Shown here one piece after another: positions 25,955 to 33,953 of a stretch of DNA of 64,000 nt. The DNA is from Marinomonas maritima (lineage in GTDB: Bacteria; Pseudomonadota; Gammaproteobacteria; Pseudomonadales; Marinomonadaceae). Each line of letters starts with the position of its first letter. Within the stretch, counting starts at the first letter, position 1. The position numbers and the translations under genes were made by a program. The stretch covers positions 1,178,001-1,242,000 of the forward strand of contig NZ_JAMZEG020000001.1 of assembly GCF_024435075.2 (NCBI RefSeq), in the 5' to 3' direction. The notes beneath the pieces are model-generated. The model had not been told where the DNA came from. It did not search any database and was given only the letters and a program-made list of their open reading frames with translations.

Positions 25955-27009
25955 GCCTGCGTCTCTAGATCAGAAATTAAAACGTCTTTTCCGCCATCAC
26001 GAAGGCAGATTTCACCAATAATCCAAGCATTTTCGCCTTCTGCTTTTAGAATAGAGAGTGCTTCGTCTGCTTTGTCTGCATCAATAGAAAGTACCATACC
26101 AACACCGCAGTTTAGAACACGGTACATTTCCTCTTGCTCAACATTTCCTTGTTCTTGTAACCAATCAAACACAGCAGGGCGTTTCCAACTAGTAGCATCA
26201 ATTTTTGCAGCCGCATCTTCAGGAAGAACACGAGGAATGTTTTCTAGTAAACCACCACCCGTGATATGAGCTAGTGCATTAACTGAAATACTTTCCATTA
26301 GTTTAAGAATAGATTTCACATAAATACGTGTCGGTTCCATTAAGGCATCTTTAAGAGCCACACCATCAATGTCTTGATTTAGGTCTGCTTTGCTTACTTC
26401 GAGGATTTTGCGGATCAAAGAGTAGCCATTTGAGTGCGGACCAGAAGAGCCTAGAGCGATTAATTTATCGCCCGCTTTTACATTACTGCCATCGATGATG
26501 TCATCTTCTTCAACAACGCCAACGCAGAAGCCTGCTAAGTCGTAGTCACCATCGTGATACATGCCAGGCATTTCAGCGGTTTCACCACCAACCAATGCAC
26601 AGCCTGCTTGTAGACAGCCTTCGCCTATGCCGGTGACAACATTAGCAGCAACATCTATATCCAGTTTTCCTGTTGCGTAGTAGTCAAGGAACAACAGAGG
26701 TTCTGCACCAGCAACCACTAAGTCATTCACACACATTGCCACTAGATCAATGCCAATTGTGTCATGCTGATTAAGGTCCATCGCTAAGCGAAGCTTAGTA
26801 CCAACGCCGTCAGTGCCTGAGACAAGAATGGGGTTTTTGTACTTAGTTGGAAGGCGTGTTAAAGCACCAAATCCACCTAGGCCTCCCATTACTTCTGGGC
26901 GACGAGTTTTTTTGCTTACACCTTTAATGCGTTCAACAAGTTGATTGCCGGCGTTGATATCTACGCCTGCGTCTTTATAACTAATCGATGGTCTGTCTGA
27001 CTTGGTCAT
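25951..27009 (-). CDS. purM: Phosphoribosylformylglycinamidine cyclo-ligase
   Basis: AIR synthetase, fifth step of purine synthesis, ATP-dependent ring closure. 352 residues, usual length. It begins ISYKDAGVDINAGNQLVERIK; GGFGALTRLP and SGTDGVGTKLRLA (about 65-77) form the nucleotide site, and VGGETAEMPGMY is conserved. Divergent from the DUF2066 gene across about 115 bases, the usual arrangement in Pseudomonas-like bacteria. Confidence 0.97.
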   Translation of the reverse strand: MTKSDRPSISYKDAGVDINAGNQLVERIKGVSKKTRRPEVMGGLGGFGALTRLPTKYKNPILVSGTDGVGTKLRLAMDLNQHDTIGIDLVAMCVNDLVVAGAEPLLFLDYYATGKLDIDVAANVVTGIGEGCLQAGCALVGGETAEMPGMYHDGDYDLAGFCVGVVEEDDIIDGSNVKAGDKLIALGSSGPHSNGYSLIRKILEVSKADLNQDIDGVALKDALMEPTRIYVKSILKLMESISVNALAHITGGGLLENIPRVLPEDAAAKIDATSWKRPAVFDWLQEQGNVEQEEMYRVLNCGVGMVLSIDADKADEALSILKAEGENAWIIGEICLRDGGKDVLISDLETQA

Positions 27010-27125
27010 TGCCTATGCCTTATCATGGTACGAGGAAAAAAAGGCATTTTAGCATAGTGGCGCATTAGGGCTATGGTTCTTTGCGATTAAGACAGTAGAA
27101 TAGGCAAATAAACGAAGGAAGGGCT

Positions 27126-28211
27126 ATGAATTCTCGTATATTTTTACTACTTATTAGTGTTTTTTTTATTTCGTCGGCCAATGCCGTCTCTGTTCAGGGG
27201 CTTTATCGGGCTGAAATTAATTTGCCAGTAACACAATCTGAGACACAAATGTTGAACGAAGCATTTGGTTTGGCGGTTGAAGATGTGTTGATAAAAGTGT
27301 CTGGCGACAAAAATGCCATTACCGGCAACTTGTTGGCGCAGGCTAAAAAGAAAGCGTCGACTTGGGTTGCGCAACATTCTGTTGCCTCTCTTAATGAGTT
27401 GCTTCCTTCTGATAATGGGCTTGTCCCAGGAAAAGAAGTCAAAGTGATCTTCTATCAGGAGTCTATAGACGGTTTTTTATCTCAAAATGGTTTGCCTGTC
27501 TGGGGTGATAACCGACCATCGGTGCTTATTTGGCTTGTCAGTGAAAGTAATGGTATTAGAACGCTTTCAGGTTCAAAAGAGCCCTCAGAAACGTTAAATG
27601 AGTTTGCTCAAGTTGCAAATCGGCTTGGAGTACCAATATATGCGCCTTTGCTTGATGATGTGGACAAAAAGAGTATTGCGGTTTCTGATGTGTGGGGCTT
27701 TTTTGAAGACAGCATTGCTAACGCAAGCAAGCGTTATCAGACAGACTCTGTCGCGGCTCTTAAGATAAGCAATTATGCTGGGCACATTGGCGGTAGTTTG
27801 TTGGTTTTACTCAAAAATGGAGAATCCGAACGATTTTCATTAAATGGTGAAACGCCAAATGATATTGTTAGTGAGGCGAGTATCGCGCTGGCGAAAACGT
27901 TCTCCTCTCGCTATGCGTCGGTGCGTAACCGCCTTTCTGCCAGTAAAATTAATGTTCGAGTGGCTGGAGTGATTAGTTATAGCATTATGAATAAGGTTCA
28001 GTCTTATTTAGAAAGTATTAGTGTTGTACGAGATGTTATTTTGGTTCAAGTTGATGGCGAAAAAGTGGAGTTCTCTGTGGAAATCGATGGAGATAAGCAG
28101 AAGCTTTTCAATTCAATATCATTAAGCCGTTTGCTTATTAATGCCCCGTTAAATGCGTTAGATACAGATGCAAACCGGGTTGTGTCTTATCAATACAGTG
28201 GGGTCAAATAA
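27126..28211 (+). CDS. DUF2066 domain protein, exported
   Basis: 361 residues with a cleavable signal peptide (IFLLLISVFFISSANA). The next segment, GLYRAEINLPVTQSETQMLNEAFGLAVEDVLIKVSG, is the DUF2066 signature. The protein is probably periplasmic; function unknown. Family members are commonly found divergent from purM, which is the case here. The ATG follows AAGGAAGGGCT. The next small gene starts at the base after its stop codon, so the two are coupled. Confidence 0.83.
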   Translation: MNSRIFLLLISVFFISSANAVSVQGLYRAEINLPVTQSETQMLNEAFGLAVEDVLIKVSGDKNAITGNLLAQAKKKASTWVAQHSVASLNELLPSDNGLVPGKEVKVIFYQESIDGFLSQNGLPVWGDNRPSVLIWLVSESNGIRTLSGSKEPSETLNEFAQVANRLGVPIYAPLLDDVDKKSIAVSDVWGFFEDSIANASKRYQTDSVAALKISNYAGHIGGSLLVLLKNGESERFSLNGETPNDIVSEASIALAKTFSSRYASVRNRLSASKINVRVAGVISYSIMNKVQSYLESISVVRDVILVQVDGEKVEFSVEIDGDKQKLFNSISLSRLLINAPLNALDTDANRVVSYQYSGVK

Positions 28212-28442
28212 ATGACGGATACGTTACAAGAGAAGATTGTTGAGCGCGACTTTTTTGCTCGTCCAGTAGAAGAACAAAATGATTTTTTACACCAAACTTG
28301 GTGTAATCACTGTATGGAAGTGGACTTGGGAATGAAGAATCCTAAGGAATTTGAGACGAAAGATCGAGTGTGGATAGAAGGTGATTGTTTGAAATGTGGC
28401 CATTCAACCATCACTGAAATAGTGGAAGACGACGAAGAGTAG
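28212..28442 (+). CDS. Small zinc-ribbon-like protein
   Basis: 76 residues, acidic, with two cysteine pairs, CNHC (about 31-34) and CLKC (about 60-63), that could bind zinc. Start ATG directly abuts the stop of the DUF2066 gene. No known family name comes to mind; the length, codon use and tight coupling make it a likely real gene. It is followed by a strong bidirectional terminator. Confidence 0.68.
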   Translation: MTDTLQEKIVERDFFARPVEEQNDFLHQTWCNHCMEVDLGMKNPKEFETKDRVWIEGDCLKCGHSTITEIVEDDEE

Positions 28443-28458
28443 TTCGTTTGTTAGATGA

Positions 28459-28490
28459 AAAAAAGCCGCACTATGAAGTGCGGCTTTTTT
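28459..28490. terminator. Bidirectional terminator between the zinc-ribbon gene and gltA
   Basis: GCCGCACT (28465-28472) pairs with AGTGCGGC (28477-28484) around the loop ATGA, flanked by an A6 run before and a T6 run after. The symmetry serves both converging transcripts. Confidence 0.95.
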
Positions 28491-28509
28491 ATATCTAATT
28501 CGTCAATGA

Positions 28510-29793
28510 CTACTTATCGGTAGGGTAGTCTCGTTCAGGCTGACCAATATAAAGCTGGCGAGGACGGCCAATTTTATAAGGCCCACTGATCATTTCGTTC
28601 CAATGGGAAATCCAGCCAATGGTACGAGACATGGCAAAAATTACCGTGAACATACTGGTTGGAATGCCGATGGCTTTCATGATAATGCCAGAATAAAAAT
28701 CTACGTTAGGATAAAGCTTACGCTCTACAAAGTATGGATCTTCAAGTGCTATCTGCTCAAGGCGTTTAGCGATTTTTAGTAAAGGGTCATTAGATTGTCC
28801 TAATTCTGCCAATACTTGGTCACAGGTTTCGCGCATTACTTTGGCGCGAGGGTCAAAGTTTTTGTAAACACGATGCCCGAACCCCATTAATCTAAATGGA
28901 TCGTTTTTGTCTTTTGCTTTTGCAATGAATTTATCGATGCTATCAACATCACCGATTTCTTCTAGCATGCTAAGTACGGCTTCGTTGGCGCCGCCATGAG
29001 CAGGCCCCCAAAGCGTTGCTATACCAGCTGCAATGCAAGCGAATGGGTTTGCACCTGAAGAACCAGCCAAACGTACAGTCGAAGTCGAAGCGTTTTGTTC
29101 ATGGTCCGCATGAAGAATGAAAATTTTATCCATCGCTTTAGCAAACACAGGATTGACTGCGTAGTCTTCACAAGGTGTTGCAAACATCATGTACAAAAAG
29201 TTTTCTGCATAAGATAGGTCGTTACGTGGGTACATAACAGGTTGATCTTTAGAGTATTTGTAACAAATTGATGCCAATGTCGGCATTTTAGAAATTAAGC
29301 GGAAGGCCGCAATTTCACGATGCTTCGGATTATTGATATCCATGTGATCTTGGTAAAAAGCCGATAAAGCGCCAACTAGGCCGCACATGATCGCCATAGG
29401 GTGAGCATCGTTTCGGAAACCCTCGATGAACTTGTGCATCGATTGGTTCACCATAGTGTGCTTGCCGACTGTTTTTTCAAACTCTACTTTTTGCTCTTTA
29501 TCAGGAAGTTCTCCATAAAGTAGCAAATAGCATGTCTCTAGATAGTCTGAATGTTCTGCAAGCTGGGCAATTGGATAGCCTCGATGCAGAAGGATGCCCG
29601 CATCACCGTCTATATAGGTAATAGAGGATTCACAAGAGCCGGTAGACATAAACCCTGGGTCGTAGGTGAATACACCGTTAGCACCTAGACTACGAACGTC
29701 TATAACGTCTGTGCCTAACGTGCCTGAAAGAACAGGAAGTTCGATAGTTTTATCGATCCCATCCACTGTGAGTAGTGCTTTTTTATCAGCCAT
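28510..29793 (-). CDS. gltA: Citrate synthase (type II)
   Basis: Condenses acetyl-CoA and oxaloacetate to start the TCA cycle. 427 residues, the length of the hexameric, NADH-sensitive proteobacterial type. Conserved segments include SSITYIDGDAGILLHRGYPI (about 56-75), catalytic His regions HADHEQNASTS and LWGPAHGGANE, GFGHRVYKNFDPRA, and the catalytic Asp in YPNVDFYSGI. The start has an AAGGAGACC ribosome site. It is divergent from sdhC across about 570 bases, a classic gltA-sdh arrangement. Confidence 0.97.
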   Translation of the reverse strand: MADKKALLTVDGIDKTIELPVLSGTLGTDVIDVRSLGANGVFTYDPGFMSTGSCESSITYIDGDAGILLHRGYPIAQLAEHSDYLETCYLLLYGELPDKEQKVEFEKTVGKHTMVNQSMHKFIEGFRNDAHPMAIMCGLVGALSAFYQDHMDINNPKHREIAAFRLISKMPTLASICYKYSKDQPVMYPRNDLSYAENFLYMMFATPCEDYAVNPVFAKAMDKIFILHADHEQNASTSTVRLAGSSGANPFACIAAGIATLWGPAHGGANEAVLSMLEEIGDVDSIDKFIAKAKDKNDPFRLMGFGHRVYKNFDPRAKVMRETCDQVLAELGQSNDPLLKIAKRLEQIALEDPYFVERKLYPNVDFYSGIIMKAIGIPTSMFTVIFAMSRTIGWISHWNEMISGPYKIGRPRQLYIGQPERDYPTDK

Positions 29794-30365
29794 TTATGGT
29801 CTCCTTCGTATTCTGGTTCGGGGCTAAGAAGTCGTAGTTTGACCCTACCTAACCCAGAAGGTGCGGAAAAAATACTGTTTCTAGGCTATAAAAGTCAATC
29901 TTGTTCACTTGCACACTATTTACATTACGGTATGTTATTTTGTAATTATCTGACAAAGTGGCGTGTTAGGGTAAAGTCAAGAGAATGATTTATTTCAATT
30001 AAGGTATTGAAATAAAAGAGTTTTGTGTTGTTTTTCGTGGCTGAAATTTATGTAATTTTATACCATTATTGTTTCGGCTTATGGCTACATTCATTTGCTG
30101 AATGGTGACCATTGAAAACCTCTTGTCTAGTCTATTTGTCTTAGTATTTTTCGCTGGTCTATAATTGCGCCTCAGACGATTTCATTGATTTGTTAATGCT
30201 AATGGATAAAAGAGAGTCGCTTTTAGACATTTGTTTGCAAATCGATGGGATTTTCAAAGCAGGCCTATGACGTGGTTATATTACTCTGATCCAGCAACGA
30301 GTGTGGTTACGTATAGACATTGGGTCGTGATTGACCATTCAATCAATAAAGTGGTGTAAAAAGTC
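29794..30365. other. Divergent promoter region gltA / sdhC
   Basis: 572 bases without a supported gene. AT-rich and carrying the promoters of both TCA units. A gltA promoter candidate lies at 29869-29898 on the minus strand. A TATAAT hexamer at 30160-30165 could serve sdhC, but its -35 partner is poor (TTGTCT with a 19-base spacer). I saw no strong hairpins or repeats. Confidence 0.5.
29869..29898 (-). promoter_or_regulatory. Candidate sigma-70 promoter of gltA
   Basis: On the minus strand, TTGACT (29893-29898) and TATTTT (29869-29874) are separated by 18 bases, about 75 bases before the gltA start. The match is partial; no mapped start is known. Confidence 0.4.
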
Positions 30366-30743
30366 GTGAACAAAAAAAGACCAGTCAACCTTGATATTAC
30401 AACGATATCGATGCCCATCACAGGAATCGTGTCTATTCTTCATCGTATAACAGGAATCATCCTCTTTGTGGGATTGGCTTTCTTGTTTTATGCATTCGAT
30501 CTTTCTTTGGAGTCTCAAGAGGGGTTTGATCAGGTAGTTAATGCGCTACAGACTAGCTTCCTCGCGAAGTTTATTATCTGGGGTGTCGTTTCTGCGCTGA
30601 TGTACCATTTTGTGGCAGGTGTGAAACACTTGTTTATGGATTTGGGACACTTTGAAGAGCTGGAAAGTGGGCGTAGTGCTGCTGTCGCAAATCTTGTGAT
30701 TGCTGCGGTTCTAATCGTGTTAGCAGGAGTGTGGATATGGTAA
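30366..30743 (+). CDS. sdhC: Succinate dehydrogenase cytochrome b556 subunit
   Basis: Membrane anchor of complex II, holding heme b and the quinone site with SdhD. 125 residues from a GTG start; the N-terminus NKKRPVNLDITTISMPITGIVSILHRITG carries the conserved SxxHR quinone-site motif, followed by three membrane helices. The second helix region YHFVAGVKHLFMD contains the likely heme-ligating histidine. No strong ribosome site is visible upstream. It overlaps sdhD by seven bases. Confidence 0.93.
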   Translation: MNKKRPVNLDITTISMPITGIVSILHRITGIILFVGLAFLFYAFDLSLESQEGFDQVVNALQTSFLAKFIIWGVVSALMYHFVAGVKHLFMDLGHFEELESGRSAAVANLVIAAVLIVLAGVWIW

Positions 30744-31084
30744 CTCAAGTTACAAGCTTTGGTCGTTCGGGCCTTTACGACTGGATGATGCAGCGAGTTT
30801 CTGCTGTTGTATTATCTTTGTACACAGTCTTTCTTATTGGTTACTTGTTGCTTAATCCTGATCTTACATACGATCAGTGGAGTGGGTTATTTGAAGCAAC
30901 ATGGATGCGCATCTTTAGTTTGATGGTGCTTTTGTCTATTGGTATGCACTCTTGGATTGGCTTGTGGTGTGTCTCTACAGACTATATAAAAGCTACTGGT
31001 CTTCGTTTCTTCTTTCAATCTCTATGCGGGCTAACAATGTTTGTTTACGTCGTATGGGGTGTTCAGGTTCTTTGGGGGCTATAA
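30737..31084 (+). CDS. sdhD: Succinate dehydrogenase membrane anchor subunit
   Basis: Second membrane anchor of complex II. The ATG at 30737, seven bases after AGGAG, gives 115 residues starting MVTQVTSFGRSGLYDWMMQR, which parallels E. coli SdhD; a GTG six bases earlier is less likely. Three membrane helices. His in IGMHSWIGLW is the expected heme ligand and STDYIK the following conserved loop. sdhA starts 3 bases after the stop. Confidence 0.92.
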   Translation: MVTQVTSFGRSGLYDWMMQRVSAVVLSLYTVFLIGYLLLNPDLTYDQWSGLFEATWMRIFSLMVLLSIGMHSWIGLWCVSTDYIKATGLRFFFQSLCGLTMFVYVVWGVQVLWGL

Positions 31085-31087
31085 ATA

Positions 31088-32860
31088 ATGGCAAATATTC
31101 GTACTATATCTTTTGATGCCATTGTTATCGGTGGTGGTGGTGCAGGTATGCGCGCCGCACTACAGTTAACAGAGTCAGGTTTGAATACCGCATGTGTTAC
31201 TAAGGTGTTCCCGACTCGTTCGCACACTGTATCTGCTCAAGGTGGCATTACTTGTGCGATCGCAAGTGATGATCCAAATGATGATTGGCGTTGGCATATG
31301 TATGACTCTGTGAAGGGGTCGGATTATATTGGTGATCAAGACGCTATTGAATATATGTGTTCTGTAGGGCCTCAAGCGGTTTTTGAGCTAGAGCATATGG
31401 GGTTGCCATTTTCGCGTACAGAGCAAGGACGTATTTATCAGCGTCCATTCGGTGGCCAGTCTAAAGATTTTGGTAAAGGTGGTCAGGCTGCTCGTACTTG
31501 TGCTGCAGCAGACAGAACAGGTCATGCGCTTTTACATACACTTTATCAAGGTAACCTTAAAGGTGGCACAACATTCCTTAATGAGTGGTATGCGACGGAT
31601 TTAGTAAAAAATAACGAAGACGATGTTGTTGGTGTTATTGCGATTTGTATCGAAACTGGCGAAACGGTTTACCTTAAGGCGAAAGCAACGGTTATCGCAA
31701 CGGGTGGCGCAGGTCGTATTTTCCAATCGACAACCAATGCTCATATCAATACCGGTGACGGTGTCGGCATGGCGTTACGTGCTGGCTACCCAATGCAGGA
31801 TATGGAAATGTGGCAGTTCCACCCAACTGGTATATACGGTGCGGGTACGCTTGTTACAGAAGGTTGTCGTGGTGAAGGTGGTTACCTGATCAATAAAGAC
31901 GGCGAACGTTTCATGGAGCGCTATGCGCCAAACGCAAAAGATCTTGCTGGGCGTGATGTTGTTGCTCGTTCTATGGTTCTTGAAATTCTAGAAGGTCGTG
32001 GTTGTGGTCCTAAAGGCGATCACGTATTGCTTAAACTAGATCACTTGGGTGAAGAAACGTTGAATCAACGTCTTCCAGGTATCCTTGAGTTGTCTCGTAC
32101 TTTTGCTCACGTTGATCCTGTGAAAGAGCCAATTCCTGTTATTCCTACTTGTCATTATATGATGGGTGGCATTCCAACGAATATTGGTGGGCAGGCACTT
32201 AAGCAAAACGAAGCCGGTGAAGATATGATTATCGGTGGTCTTTATGCTTGTGGTGAAGCCGCTTGTGTATCCGTTCATGGTGCCAATCGCCTAGGCGGTA
32301 ATTCATTGCTTGATTTGGTTGTATTCGGTCGAGCTGTTGGTCTTCAAGTTAAAAAATCTTTAGATGAAGGTTTTGAATTGCTAGATGCTGACAGTGCAAA
32401 TGTTGAAAAGGCGATGGTGCGTTTGAATCGTCTAAACAATACGACTAGTGGTGAAAGTGTTGCTGAAGTACGTACTGATCTACAAAGTGTTATGCAGCTT
32501 TATTTTGGTGTATTTCGCGACGGTGAGGCTATGCAGAAAGGTTTGGCTCAACTGCAGGAGATTCGTAAGCGTGTTGAAAATTTGCATCTTGAAGATAAGA
32601 GTCAAGCTTTCAATACAGCACGTATTGAAGCACTTGAGCTTGAAAACTTATTAGAAGTTGCCGAAGCGACAGCGGTTCCCGCTGAATTCCGTAAAGAAAG
32701 TCGCGGTGCTCATGCGCGCAATGACTTTACTGAGCGTGATGACGAAAACTGGTTGAAACATTCCCTGTTCCATCCTGCGGACAAGTCGGTCACTAAGCGT
32801 GATGTGAACTTTAAGCCGAAGACAATGGAAGCTTTTCCACCTATGATTCGTTCATACTAA
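31088..32860 (+). CDS. sdhA: Succinate dehydrogenase flavoprotein subunit
   Basis: Oxidises succinate to fumarate with covalently bound FAD. 590 residues. FAD site GGGGAGMRAA (about 15-24); His46 in TRSHTVSAQGGI is the covalent FAD attachment residue. The substrate site region HPTGIYGAGTLVTEGCRGEGG (about 243-263) and HGANRLGGNSLLDLVVFGR are intact, and the C-terminus ends NFKPKTMEAFPPMIRSY. Middle gene of the sdhCDAB operon. Confidence 0.98.
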   Translation: MANIRTISFDAIVIGGGGAGMRAALQLTESGLNTACVTKVFPTRSHTVSAQGGITCAIASDDPNDDWRWHMYDSVKGSDYIGDQDAIEYMCSVGPQAVFELEHMGLPFSRTEQGRIYQRPFGGQSKDFGKGGQAARTCAAADRTGHALLHTLYQGNLKGGTTFLNEWYATDLVKNNEDDVVGVIAICIETGETVYLKAKATVIATGGAGRIFQSTTNAHINTGDGVGMALRAGYPMQDMEMWQFHPTGIYGAGTLVTEGCRGEGGYLINKDGERFMERYAPNAKDLAGRDVVARSMVLEILEGRGCGPKGDHVLLKLDHLGEETLNQRLPGILELSRTFAHVDPVKEPIPVIPTCHYMMGGIPTNIGGQALKQNEAGEDMIIGGLYACGEAACVSVHGANRLGGNSLLDLVVFGRAVGLQVKKSLDEGFELLDADSANVEKAMVRLNRLNNTTSGESVAEVRTDLQSVMQLYFGVFRDGEAMQKGLAQLQEIRKRVENLHLEDKSQAFNTARIEALELENLLEVAEATAVPAEFRKESRGAHARNDFTERDDENWLKHSLFHPADKSVTKRDVNFKPKTMEAFPPMIRSY

Positions 32861-32873
32861 GGAGTAACTCAGT

Positions 32874-33578
32874 ATGTTAGTTAGTATTTATCGCTACAAC
32901 CCTGAAAAGGACGACGCTCCTTACATGCAGGATTATAATATTGAGTTGCCAGAAGGTAAGGATTTGATGGTGCTTGATGTCTTGAACTTGCTGAAAGCTC
33001 AAGATCCTAGTATTTCGTATCGCCGCTCATGCCGTGAAGGTGTGTGTGGTTCTGATGGTATGAATATGTCAGGTAAGAATGGCCTAGCGTGTATTACGCC
33101 AGTGTCTGAAGCGCTCAAGAAAGGTAAATTGATACTGCGTCCGCTCCCTGGTTTGCCAGTGGTTCGTGATCTTGTGGTTGATATGGGGCAGTTTTATAAG
33201 CAATATGAAAAAATTCGCCCATTCTTGATCAATGATGCACCAGCACCAGCAATTGAGCGCTTGCAAAGCCCTGAAGAGCGTGAAAAGCTTGATGGACTTT
33301 ATGAATGTATTTTATGCGCTTGTTGTTCAACGGCGTGTCCGTCTTTCTGGTGGAATCCTGATAAGTTTGTTGGCCCGTCTGGCTTGTTACAGGCATACCG
33401 CTTCTTAGCGGATAGTCGTGATACGGCAACGCAAGAACGTCTTAGCGATTTAGACGATCCATTTAGTGTCTTTCGTTGTCACGGTATCATGAACTGTGTA
33501 AACGTTTGTCCTAAAGGGCTAAACCCAACTAAGGCAATTGGTAATATACGTACTATGCTTTTGCAGAGAGCGACTTAA
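32874..33578 (+). CDS. sdhB: Succinate dehydrogenase iron-sulfur subunit
   Basis: Carries electrons from SdhA to quinone. 234 residues. Ligands of three centres are visible: [2Fe-2S] in SCREGVCGSDGMNMSGKNG plus the next Cys, [4Fe-4S] in CILCACCSTACPS, and [3Fe-4S] in CHGIMNCVNVCPKGLNP. A ribosome site AAGGAGTAA precedes the ATG. It is separated from sucA by about 375 bases that contain a terminator-like hairpin. Confidence 0.97.
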   Translation: MLVSIYRYNPEKDDAPYMQDYNIELPEGKDLMVLDVLNLLKAQDPSISYRRSCREGVCGSDGMNMSGKNGLACITPVSEALKKGKLILRPLPGLPVVRDLVVDMGQFYKQYEKIRPFLINDAPAPAIERLQSPEEREKLDGLYECILCACCSTACPSFWWNPDKFVGPSGLLQAYRFLADSRDTATQERLSDLDDPFSVFRCHGIMNCVNVCPKGLNPTKAIGNIRTMLLQRAT

Positions 33579-33953
33579 TAATGCTCCTAGTGGTCCTCAA
33601 CATTGTTTTAGTGTGACCACCAAAAGTCGGCGGCTTGAATATTGATTCAATGCCGCCATTTTTGCATATTCTTATGTAGAGAGTGTAACAAAAAGAATTT
33701 AAAATTCGATCTTTACGAGCACGGACGCGCTAAGAAAAGCCACTGACTTTGTGATAATGGATTCAGAATGTTTTATTTATTTAAATAGATTGTTCTTGGT
33801 GGCTTAGTATTGAACGTAAAAGGGCGGAAGTAGCTGGAAATAAACAAAAAATCGAGGCTTTAATAGCCTTACGGGCCTGATAAAATGATCGACCTAAATT
33901 ATAGGTTGATACCGGGACCCCGGTAGCTGGCTCGAACATAAGGGTGATCGAGA
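33579..33953. other. Spacer between sdhB and sucA
   Basis: 375 bases without a gene. It contains a hairpin with a T run (33629-33663) and, near sucA, two small inverted repeats: ACCTA/TAGGT around 33894-33908 and the compact ACCGGG/CCCGGT at 33911-33924. The first half looks like an operon end and the second half could be the sucA leader. Confidence 0.6.
33629..33663 (+). terminator. Terminator or attenuator after sdhB
   Basis: GGCGGC (33629-33634) pairs with GCCGCC (33652-33657) and TTGAAT with ATTCAA inside, four-base loop, one bulged T, then ATTTTT. It would end or reduce transcription from sdh into suc. Confidence 0.75.
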
